Shown here in pieces: positions 19,575 to 28,346 of a stretch of 64,000 bases of DNA. Within the stretch, counting starts at the first letter, position 1. Every line of letters starts with the position of its first letter. Source of the DNA: Selaginella moellendorffii (Eukaryota > Streptophyta > Lycopodiopsida > Selaginellales > Selaginellaceae); contig NW_003314294.1 in the NCBI RefSeq assembly GCF_000143415.4, forward strand, positions 985,070 to 1,049,069, read 5' to 3'. Made by a program: the position numbers and the translations under genes. Under the pieces are notes generated by a model. It did no database searches, was not told the DNA's origin, and saw only the letters and a program-made list of their open reading frames with translations.

Positions 19575-21370
19575 ATGCAGGCTGCTGGGTTGGATCGTGG
19601 GCTGGAACCAGCACTAGTGGGCGACGACTTTGGCTTCTTCTCGGGCGAGTGTGAAGTGGCAGCGGCATTTCACAACCCGTTTGTAGCGGCAGCAGTTGCG
19701 CACCGGGATGCTGTTGCTGCTGCAGCTGCTCCTGGTGCTACATTCACTACCGTCTTGGCGGCCGCCAAGAGGATAAGGCTGGGTGAGAGGTGCAGGGGGA
19801 GCGGCCTCGAGGAGGAGGATAGCGCGCCTGAGAAAACGGTGCGTAGCTCTTGTCGCTCGGCTCCTCTCCTTTCTCCTTTGCTTTGCTTTGCTTTCCGTCC
19901 TCCTTGCTGCTCTCTCCTGGGATGGGATTTGGTTCTTGAGTCCCTCGCATTAAATTAGTAGCCCTTGAGAGTGACGATTGAGTGGATGGTATTTCTCTTG
20001 TGACATGACTTGACTGCTTTCAGAGAAGTCAATCTTGCAGACGAAACGCTGTGAAAGAAAAATTAAGGGACCGGTGGAAGGAAGGAATGCTCCCAAGTTT
20101 TTGGGACAAGTCCGGTGGTTATGTACTGCCAAAGTACGCTTCCGAGCCATTCAGTCCGGTGTGCATGCGTTAAGAGTGCCGAAGGTGCTCGTTCTTCGTT
20201 TGGGTGATGCGGGGGCTTGTCTTTTTCCAAGAGCTGCTGGGCTTCTCTAAAGTGCTTTGCTATGGTTTTGGCAGGCTCGGGTCCCTGAACCGGTTCCCTC
20301 GAATGATGACGATTGGGACAAGGAGCTAGCGCCGGAAGATCTCGAAGAGTTTGTACTCTCGGCTTTGTCACCAGAGGCGCTCGACAACGGGAAGCCTGAC
20401 ATCGAAAATGGTATTGGTGCCAAAGGCGATGGAGGAGTTGTTTCGGCAAAGCCAGGCCTGGACAGGGGGCAGCAAAGTCACAGCCATAGCCAAACTGGCG
20501 TCAGCAGCTCTGAGAGGATAAAAGGGAAGGCAGCAGCAGTAGAACCCGAGCTTTCCGCAGATGCTCTGGTTCTTCAGGAGCTGGAGACGGTTGTCTCGAA
20601 GGTACGCCGCTTGCGGCTTTAAAAACCATTGCACATTTTTTTCATCTATGCCCGATCCTTTTTTACAGCTCGAAAGCCGGAGCAGACTTTGCTTGAGGGA
20701 CGCGTTCTACAGGCTCGCAGACAATGCCACGCGAAGGACCGGAGTTCAAGCCGACGCAGCGGAACTCCAGCGCTTGTCGTGGCGCACAGCATCCTTGTCC
20801 CTGAGGTACAAACACCAACCCCGTCTCTTTTTTCGTTCTCTCGCATTTCCAGTTTCCTGGTACGTAACGCTCGATCGAAAACCAAACAGACAGGAGCTGT
20901 CAACTAATACGATTGATCGATCCGTCGCGAGCATGCTCTTCTGCAAGGAATCTCCCCCTCCACCTCTCCCGCTCCCGGCTCCCTCCTCGCCGCCGCCTCT
21001 TCCTCCACTTCCTCCGCGGCCGCGTTCTTCTCCTGGTCATCCTCCTCGTCCCAAATCATCAGCTTCTTCGAGCAGTAGCATTCCAAAGAAGCAACACCAA
21101 CACCATCAAGCTCCGCTGGGCAACAACACCAACAAGAAGTTGTCGCTGGCCCCAGCTCACAAGCATCGTTGTGCTGGATCGACCAGCGTGCTACGAACAG
21201 CCACGACATTGCGAGCGACGCCGGCGGCGATCCCAGGAGCTGCCAGGAACACCAAGAGTTTGATACTACTCCCGCCATCAGCGGCCACCAAGCGAAGATC
21301 GCCAAATGCCACTACTACTTTTACTAGTACTAGTACTACTACGACGACTAACAAACGAGGCAAGCTCTGA
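19575..21370 (+). CDS. LNK-like protein B with proline-rich tail
   Basis: Second LNK-type gene, 160 bp after LNK-A. Start ATG 19575 (MQAAGLDRGLEPALVGDDFG), preceded at 13 nt by TTTAGGGTTT. Exon 1 ends about 19840 and can join in phase 0 to an exon at 20024 (KEKLRDRWKEGMLPSFWDKS), then to 20276 (DDDWDKELAPEDLEEFVLSA), ending about 20602. The next exon (about 20670-20800) gives KLESRSRLCLRDAFYRLADN, equivalent to the KLD..RLCIRD..FRLA block. The last exon gives NTIDRSVASMLFCKE, matching the PIDRTVAHLLF block, followed by a long Pro/Ser/Thr-rich tail that ends in Thr runs at stop 21368-21370. The donor at 20159 (CCG|GTGTGC) is inferred to avoid a TAA. The N-terminal half does not resemble LNK-A. 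Family call is good at the C-terminus, exon structure tentative. Confidence 0.55.
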
Positions 21371-22713
21371 GGGTGGCGAAGAAAAAAATAAAACTGCAGA
21401 CCGAATTTGGGTCGCTTGACTTTGTCAAGTAAAGATGTTTATCGAGAATATTCTAAATGTTACGAATATGGCCTTTTTCCCCCAAAAATGTAAGTAAAAA
21501 TACAGCAACCTAATGCCACTGGCCTAAGTGGCACAACCATCTTCTTCTTTTTCTTCTTCTTCTTCTTGATCACCATCACTTCACTGTTTGTTTGAAGATC
21601 TCAAAGCCGTCAGTCCAAGCGAAACGAATAGGTATCCCCGTATGTCTTCCTTTGTGGAAAGAGAGAATGTAGCATTTTTGCCACCGATTGGATCTGGAGA
21701 CGCTGCTGGAGCACCAGCTTTAAAACGTCCAAATGCTGCCTCCTAGATCACTGTCGGTTCACATTATTTGGATGTCAAGCCTGAGGCACTGCTCTTGAGA
21801 TCAACAAGCATCTGGTAGGCTTCTACAACAGTTTATGATTGCGAGAAGAACTGTTTGTGTTGCTCTTTGTAGGACGTATGAGATTCATTCCCTCGGGGCA
21901 TATGAAAAATAAGTCTTGCCACATCATCTAACTCTTTCCTTGTCTATATTCCATCCAGACTTCAACAGCTAGAGCACCTGAAGTAGATCTTCTTGGGGAC
22001 TTAGTGGCTCTTCTTTCTAGTGGCCAACACGGCCCATTCCAAACGGGAATTTCGTCGAATGGTTATGCCTTGTGTTACAAGAAAACTAGAATCTTCTATG
22101 TTCAGGATCTCATTCACAAGGGTATGGGAAAACGGGTGCTCGAAAATCCGGACGCTTGGGCTGATGAAATAGTTTCAGAAGAGTCTTTGCTTATGGACGT
22201 CTTATTTATGACACTCCTGCTGCAGGAAAGATCTGGTCGTTTCTTTTCAGGTTGCACTGATTGCAGAACGGAATGATGGTTTCCTTGTTGATAAGCACAG
22301 TATACAGCAAAAAGGCTATCAGTTACATTTGTTCACATAAGAAGAGTTGAAAATGTGATCTATATAAGAGTTTTAAGTTATCAAAATGACTTTAAAATAA
22401 TTATGATAAATAATTATGGTAGGCTACCCCAAGTTCACAATTATCGGTGTACCAGATCGAGCAGCATTTGGTGATCCCAAGAGCTACCAAGAACACCAAG
22501 AGTTTGATGCTACTCCCGCCAGCCGCGACAAAAGCGAAGAACGCCAAACGCCACTAAACATCTGTCACAAACAGGCAAGCTACTCTTCCCGTTTGTGGAA
22601 CCTGCCGTCTGAAATATTCAATAGAATGTTCCTTTGTTTAAATAAATGCTCTTTTTGTTTGGTATATTCTGTTTATGGAGCAAAACGAATATGCTTGAGC
22701 AGAGATGGAGTAG
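21371..22713. other. Gene-free stretch with a CTT microsatellite and a LNK-B 3' relic
   Basis: Holds a (CTT)n run at about 21541-21568 and, at about 22465-22575, a diverged copy of the LNK-B 3' coding end. The 90-codon frame at 22004 starts at GTG and matches nothing I know. No gene supported. Confidence 0.45.
22465..22575 (+). pseudogene. Truncated copy of the LNK-B 3' end
   Basis: The segment containing AACACCAAGAGTTTGATGCT and CTCCCGCCA parallels 21230-21365 of LNK-B, through to the ACAAAC..GGCAAGCT block before its stop codon. It has several substitutions and indels and lacks the Thr-codon run. Only the gene's last 110 bp or so is present, so it is a non-coding fragment about 1.2 kb downstream of its source. 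Confidence 0.7.
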
Positions 22714-25332
22714 ATGCTTTGGGAGAACTACGCGTCGGCTCTTCGATGGTGCGCCAAGACCAGGTCGCTCGCCCAGGGAAAACNNNNNNNNNNNNNNNNN
22801 NNNNNNNNNNNNNNNNNNNNNNNNNNNNNNNNNNNNNNNNNNNNNNNNNNNNNNNNNNNNNNNNNNNNNNNNNNNNNNNNNNNNNNNNNNNNNNNNNNNN
22901 NNNNNNNNNNNNNNNNNNNNNNNNNNNNNNNNNNNNNNNNNNNGGGAGCGTATGCCCAGAATGGGGATGTGGGCGGTGCTAGGCGGTGCTTCGAGACAAT
23001 GCCGGCGAGGTCTAGCGGCTCGTGGCGCGGTTTGCTGTGGGCATTGGCGCGCAGTGGGCGGGGAGGCGAGGCGATGGAGATGCTCAGTAGGATGGATCAG
23101 GAAGGCGTGGATATCCAGCTCGCAGCGCTCGCCGCCGCCGTGAGCGCCTGTAAGAACCTCCAGCAAGGGATCGCCATTCACGAAGAGATTGCTGCCGGCG
23201 GAGTAGAGTGTGAGGCAATTCTTGCAACAGCACTTATAAATATGTTTGTTAAGTTGCGTTGCTTGCAAAGAGCCAAGGATTTGTTTGAGAGAGTTCGCCC
23301 TTCCAGCGCAGTGGCGTGGACAATTCTCATTGTAGCAAATGCCCAAGAAGGGCATCTTGATCTAGCGCAGCACCTCTTTAGAAACATGCCAGAAAGAACC
23401 TTGATCTCATGGACAAGTATGATCACAATACTTGCAAGAGCCTCCCAAATCCACGAAAGCTGGAGCTACTTCCAAAAACTGCCAAGCCGAAGCGTAGTCT
23501 CTTGGAACGCTATAATTGCAGCATTTACCGTAACAGGGCATCCATGTCGAGCACTAAAATGCTTTGGAGAGATGGACCTTGACGGCGTGGAGATGGATTC
23601 CATCACCTTCGTATGCGCCATGTACGCTTGTTCCATCGTGGGCGAGTTACAAATTTGCAAAATTCTCCATGCCGGGCTCGTGGATCGCAAGATCCTGATC
23701 GAGACCGCAGTTGCCAACGCGCTGGTTTCCATGTATGCCAAATGCGGGGAAATGGCCGCCGCCCAATCGATCCTCGCGGCGATGACTTCTCACAACTCTC
23801 ACAGCGGCCGCGCCCACAACACCCTCATCGCTGCATTTGCCCAGAGAGGCCAGATCGAGGAGGCACAGCGCGTCTTCGACCAAATGCCTACCACCGCCAT
23901 CGACACCGTCTCGTGGAACGCGCTCCTCGCAGCCTACACTCGCGGCGGGCGGACGATCGAGGCCGCCAGGATCTTCGACGCCATGGCAATGATCCAGTGC
24001 AACACCATCACCTGGAACACCATGATCTCGGGCTTCCTGGACAACGATGAGCCGCACGCCGCGATCCACGCGCTCCGGAGGATGGATCTCGAGGGCTTCC
24101 AGGCGGATCGCGTGAGCCTGATCGCGGGCGTGTACGCGGCGGCCGGGATTGGTAGCGCCGCCGCCGGCGAGGAGCTCCTCGGTGCCGGGGTGCTCGATCT
24201 CGACCGCGACTCCAGTGCCGCAGCGGGCGCGATCCATCTCTATGGCCGATGCTGCAAGCTGGATCGCGCGCGGGAAATCTTCGCATCGATCGCGCGCCGC
24301 GATGCGCTGTGCTGGGACGCGATGGTGAGGAGCTTGGCGCACGCCCGGGAGCTCGGGCTCGCGCTGGCGGCGCTGGAGAGGATGCCGTACAACGACCTCT
24401 ACGCGTGGAACGCGGTGGTGGCGGCGCACGCCCAGGCGGGGCTTGTACGGCAGGCGGAGGAGCTCTTCGCCGCCATGCAATACCGAAACGCAGTGTCGTG
24501 GAACACGATGATCGCTGGCTACGCCCAAAACGGCCACCACTGCCGCGCTCTCCACCTCTTTCGATCCATGGACCTCGAGGGCGTGCCGCCCACCAAGATC
24601 TCCTTCATCTCCTCGATCGATTCATGCGGAGAGGTGGCGGTGGCCGCGGTGGGGGCGGCGGCGGGGCCGCTCCTCCACGCCGAGATCGCTGGGAAGAGCT
24701 TCGAGTGGGACGTGGGCGTGGCCACCGCGGTGATTAGCATGTACGGCAAGCTCGGCCTCCTGGACCGCTCACTGGCGGTATTCCACGGCATGCCGCGGAG
24801 GACCGTGGTTCCGTACAATGCCACCGCCGCGGCGCTGGCCGAGAATGGCCGTTCCCGCGACGCGCTGCACTTCCTCCACACGATGCTGCTCGACGCCGTT
24901 ACACCCAGCGACGTGAGCTTCCTCATCGCCATCGCGGCGTGCAGCCACGCCGGGCTGTACGAGGATGGATTGGAGCGCTCGGCTGGGATGAGCCAGGATC
25001 ACGGGCTTGATCCCAGCTTCGATCACTACCTATGTGTGGTGGATCTTTTGGGACGGGCGGGGCAGCTGGGCGACGCCGAGGAGCTGCTGTGCGTGATGCC
25101 GTACGAGCCCGACGTGGTAGCTTGGACCGCGCTGCTTGCCGCCAGCGTCAACCACTGTGACGTACACCGCGCGGTGCGTGCCGCCGGGCGGGTGCTCGAG
25201 CTCAAGCACGACCCGGCCGCCTATTCTTTGCTCTTGAACATTTGCTCTCCCAGACTGGAAACCAACTGTCAACATAATCTTGACTTTTCTATCGTCACAT
25301 ATTTGTACAGTGGAGAGAGATACAAACAATAG
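22714..25332 (+). CDS. PPR protein (PLS-like), interrupted by assembly gap
   Basis: Intronless PPR protein from ATG 22714 (MLWENYASALRWCAKTRSLA, the common N-terminal YASxLRxCAxxRSLAxGK opening of land-plant PLS proteins). A run of N at 22784-22943 hides about 53 codons, but the frame is the same on both sides. Repeats include long L/P-type units with CxxxxxxxxGKxxHA-like features (SACKNLQQGIAIHEEIAAGG, ISMYGKLGLLDRSLAVFHGM) and S units (AWNAVVAAHAQAGLVRQAEE, SWNTMIAGYAQNGHHCRALH). It ends with CVVDLLGRAGQLGDAEELLC, MPYEPDVVAWTALLAASVNH and the E1-like AAGRVLELKHDPAAYSLLLN, then diverges to stop 25330-25332. No DYW deaminase, so if it edits RNA it needs a partner. Higher G+C than its flanks. 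An echo of its last block lies at about 26303. Confidence 0.85.
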   Translation: MLWENYASALRWCAKTRSLAQGKXXXXXXXXXXXXXXXXXXXXXXXXXXXXXXXXXXXXXXXXXXXXXXXXXXXXXXGAYAQNGDVGGARRCFETMPARSSGSWRGLLWALARSGRGGEAMEMLSRMDQEGVDIQLAALAAAVSACKNLQQGIAIHEEIAAGGVECEAILATALINMFVKLRCLQRAKDLFERVRPSSAVAWTILIVANAQEGHLDLAQHLFRNMPERTLISWTSMITILARASQIHESWSYFQKLPSRSVVSWNAIIAAFTVTGHPCRALKCFGEMDLDGVEMDSITFVCAMYACSIVGELQICKILHAGLVDRKILIETAVANALVSMYAKCGEMAAAQSILAAMTSHNSHSGRAHNTLIAAFAQRGQIEEAQRVFDQMPTTAIDTVSWNALLAAYTRGGRTIEAARIFDAMAMIQCNTITWNTMISGFLDNDEPHAAIHALRRMDLEGFQADRVSLIAGVYAAAGIGSAAAGEELLGAGVLDLDRDSSAAAGAIHLYGRCCKLDRAREIFASIARRDALCWDAMVRSLAHARELGLALAALERMPYNDLYAWNAVVAAHAQAGLVRQAEELFAAMQYRNAVSWNTMIAGYAQNGHHCRALHLFRSMDLEGVPPTKISFISSIDSCGEVAVAAVGAAAGPLLHAEIAGKSFEWDVGVATAVISMYGKLGLLDRSLAVFHGMPRRTVVPYNATAAALAENGRSRDALHFLHTMLLDAVTPSDVSFLIAIAACSHAGLYEDGLERSAGMSQDHGLDPSFDHYLCVVDLLGRAGQLGDAEELLCVMPYEPDVVAWTALLAASVNHCDVHRAVRAAGRVLELKHDPAAYSLLLNICSPRLETNCQHNLDFSIVTYLYSGERYKQ
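22784..22943. other. Assembly gap (160 N)
   Basis: A run of 160 unresolved bases inside the PPR gene, after the N-terminal motif and before the first resolved repeat. Repeated PPR units probably caused the assembly break. Confidence 0.99.
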
Positions 25333-26433
25333 TCAACAATCCATCAAAGAGACTTTTCCACACAACTTGAAAAGGAGCTCTCCTCTTCGCATATGGTGCA
25401 GTTGAAGAGTTAGTGTGGCCTTGAAGGAGTCTCTTGCTCTGTTCTTGTGGTTCTCCTTGCAGGGTAGTATATATATTGTCAAAGATGAATTATCTCAGCA
25501 AAACTCTTTGACATTGTTGGGAGCTGGGAGAATGCTTGTGCAAACAGTGGAGTTTACTTTGATCACCCAACAAAAAGTGTCACTAAGTTTAACACTTGGC
25601 CCTGGTGTCAATTGTAAGGTATGTCCCAGAAGGAAATGATGTGCCCAGCGTGATGGGGTGGTGGGCACAACGAGGCCTCCGATCTCGGTGTGACTCACTG
25701 CCAATGTTAAACTGAAGCTCATCGTTTTGGAAATATGCGTTGAAAATCCTCTCCACAATGGTATTGCCTCTTAGCACATAGCCGTGAAAGGACAATAATC
25801 ACGTCAAAACTGCTAGTGAGAAGAGCTCTCAAGTCTTCCTCTGTGCACGTATTAGTTCCGGGTGTTCCGGGAGTTCCGGGTGCACGTATTATCTGCACTG
25901 CTCGCTTGTCGGGCAAGCTTGTTTGCAACGTCTATGATGTGCCTCATGAATTTTGAAACCACTGGCCAGGGTGTTGCTTAGCTTTTGGATGGGACCATGG
26001 GAGCAACCGCTTCTACATGGCTCTTGTTGAACCAAGCTGTTAGCAACCGTGTAAACCTGGCGAATTACTTGAGGCAGAACCAACGAGGCCAGTTCCCTGG
26101 AACGAGCACCAGTGACATTGACGTGACGTATTTTGGATGCGATGGCGGCTACGATGGTGATTTCAACGTTATTGGCTTCATCGAGAACTGTTGCAGCTGT
26201 TTAGACAAGATCCCAATAGCCCAGGCAGGTTAATCGTACGCACGTGGATAAGAACCTACTAGACGTGGACCAAGTATCAACTACTGTACATGCTGCTGTT
26301 CGGCCGCCTACTCGTTTGCTCTTAAACATGTGCTCTAAGAAAGCAAAAGCCTCTAAACAATCGAGAACCCAAAACAATGCAACGCAATAATTCTTATTTC
26401 TTTATTTTATTATTTTAAATATAACTTTGGGGC
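25333..26433. other. Intergenic stretch, no supported gene
   Basis: Contains short frames without ATG (for example 25985-26233, TTG start) and a duplicate of the PPR tail coding sequence at about 26303-26338 (CGGCCGCCTA then TTTGCTCTTAAACATG). I recognise nothing else. Confidence 0.4.
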
Positions 26434-27078
26434 TCAGTTTGCATAGAGCAGGGCAAGACCAGACTGGAGGATATAAATCACCCCATTAAGTACAAAATAG
26501 ATGCAGCTGTTAGGACGAACAATAACAATTACATTTTGCACAATTCTGATACAGCCTTGGATGCTTACAATTATAGTTGCATCAACTCTGATATATCTGA
26601 ATGGAGACCACACAGGGAAGGCATTCCCGAAATACTTGCATATGATGATGATTATTTGCGGGCAAGGGTAGCCACCCGGCACGTAAATCACAATAATCTC
26701 AAGGATGATGATGATGGGAAGAAATATTACTTTGAGAAGGGGAACTTTAACACAAACGTCATTCAGGTTGGTTATAACTTGCTGAAGTGAGCCGTTCACT
26801 CTGTTAACCGAATCTGCTGGGACACCAATGTCCTGTTCACCTGAGGCCTGCTTCAGAGAACGCATTGTACCTTTAAAATCATATGAAACAAAAATTAGTA
26901 AAACTCAGTACAAACAGGTTACTAATATATATAGTGAGAGATAGATATATATACCAGAAAGATCTTCACTGAGTGAGAAATCATGCTCTGGAACAGAGAC
27001 GTCCATGCCAAAAACATTTGTGGATGCTAAGAAGAGGTACAGGAGTGAGGCAACAATTGCCACATTTAACTTTGCCAT
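26434..27078 (-). CDS. Small secreted Ile/Val-rich protein, unknown family
   Basis: Two-exon gene. Exon 1 from ATG 27078 is a clear signal peptide (MAKLNVAIVASLLYLFLAST) followed by DVSVPEHDFSLSEDLSG. After an A/T-rich intron of about 85 nt, exon 2 (about 26872 down) gives MRSLKQASGEQDIGVPADSV and a strongly aliphatic body (VIFLPIIIILEIIVIYVPGG, PCPQIIIIICKYF, ATIIVSIQGCIRIVQNVIVI), stop 26436-26434. About 185 residues with four cysteines in the body. The body could be a membrane segment plus a beta-rich domain; function is not known to me. In-phase splicing, signal peptide and the intact 143-codon exon support a real gene, but expression evidence is absent. Confidence 0.5.
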
Positions 27079-27355
27079 TTGATTAATGCAGAAATAGGGG
27101 AAATGCACAGGAAAAGTGTGTGTTGTAAGTTTTGAAATGATACATGTTTAAATACTCAGATAAATTTCACCAAACAGGATAGATTCAAATCGTATCAAAT
27201 TTGATTGGGAAAGATGGTTGCCAAACACTGAAACTTCAATCGAAACAACTTAAGGTTTACGAATATTCTATGATATTTTAAGTTAAGAAACATTGTTATT
27301 ACTTAAGTAGTTTTATTAGAAGAAATGGAAACCACACAAACAATATAAATCGCGA

Positions 27356-28346
27356 TCAAGCTATGGCGAGCAGCAACAACACCACGATCGCCGCTCCAGA
27401 TCCAAGCGAGGTCATCGATCTATAACCAGCGGAGGTTTCTTGTCCGGCAACTCCACCAGTGGGCGAGAATGCTTCCTCTGGCGATGGAGATGGAGCAAAA
27501 GCCTCGTACTGTGGCTTGATCTCCAGCTCCATCTTGAGCCCCGACTGGCAATCGTTCCCATTGGCGCTCGTGTAGTAGCGCATTCCCAGAGGTGGCACCA
27601 CCTTGAGCAAAGTTCTTCCATCGCTTTGCCTCGACGCGAGTCCGAGCACCGGCACAAAGTAGGACTCGTTACAAAGCTGGTAACCGGGCTCCCAAACTTC
27701 CACCACCGAGTGCTGCGAGGCATTGAACAAAAACCCTGGAAAAACCCCAGATTGTTTCCAAGTCAAAAAAAAATATCTAAACAACTTACTGAAAGAATCC
27801 CCAAAGTAGAAGTTTTTGTTGGCAGTCCACTGCGAGTAATCCACACCTGGAGCCCATCCTCGATCATCTCCAACCGTGTACTCTGTCGGAGTGTAAACCG
27901 GAGGAGACTCGACGCTCACCATAAACTTCTTCCCAGCGTTGCAATTGTCCTGGACCGAAGAGACGTAATAGTTTTCTCCCACCCATGGCACCACCGTCTC
28001 GTTCCATGTCGTGTTTCCTGGATGTGGGAAGATCTTAGGGAAGCGCAAATCCCACTTGCAGTCATCATAGACAGATTTTGGCACCCGGAGGATGGTATCA
28101 CTCGCGGAGACTGTGAAGACTGCCAGAGAAAATCGCCCAAGACACCGGATTTATAAGTTCCTCGCGCTCTATAGAGGTAGAGTTATACTCACTCAGTATG
28201 TCACCGGCGTGGAAGACTCTGCCTTGAGACCATTGCGTGAAATTCACTCCAGTCGTCCAATCGCCAACGTAGTAATCCGTTCCTTCAGCAGCAGTGCCAA
28301 GGATCTGGATCGCGATGCAGCAGCAAGTAATCACAAGAAACTTCAT
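27356..28346 (-). CDS. Tandem phytocyanin (early-nodulin-like), signal peptide and GPI-type tail
   Basis: Extracellular cupredoxin-fold protein with two phytocyanin domains. Exon 1 from ATG 28346: signal peptide (MKFLVITCCCIAIQILGTAA) then YYVGDWTTGVNFTQW and HAGDIL. Exon 2 (from about 28120) continues IFTVSASDTILRV, VPWVGENYYVSSVQDNCNAG, then domain 2 starts YTVGDDRGWAPGVDYSQW and KNFYFGDSF. Exon 3 (about 27739 down) gives FLFNASQHSVVEVWEPGYQL, YYTSANGNDCQSGLKMELEI, a Pro/Ser linker and a hydrophobic end (SGAAIVVLLLLAIA) typical of GPI-anchored ENODL proteins, stop 27358-27356. In both domains the usual C-terminal copper-binding His before the Cys-x-x-G is replaced (QDNC, GNDC), so type-1 copper binding is unlikely. 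Tandem two-domain forms are unusual among plants. Confidence 0.85.

Noticed and set aside
20035-20250. EKSILQTKRCERK frame as part of LNK-B
   Set aside because: The other frame (KEKLRDRWKEGMLPSFWDKS) joins in phase with exon 1 and looks protein-like.
22004-22276. 90-codon open frame
   Set aside because: Starts at GTG and has no known motif or supporting signals.
25985-26233. 82-codon open frame with Gly/Asp-rich end
   Set aside because: Starts at TTG and has no family resemblance; could not be separated from chance.
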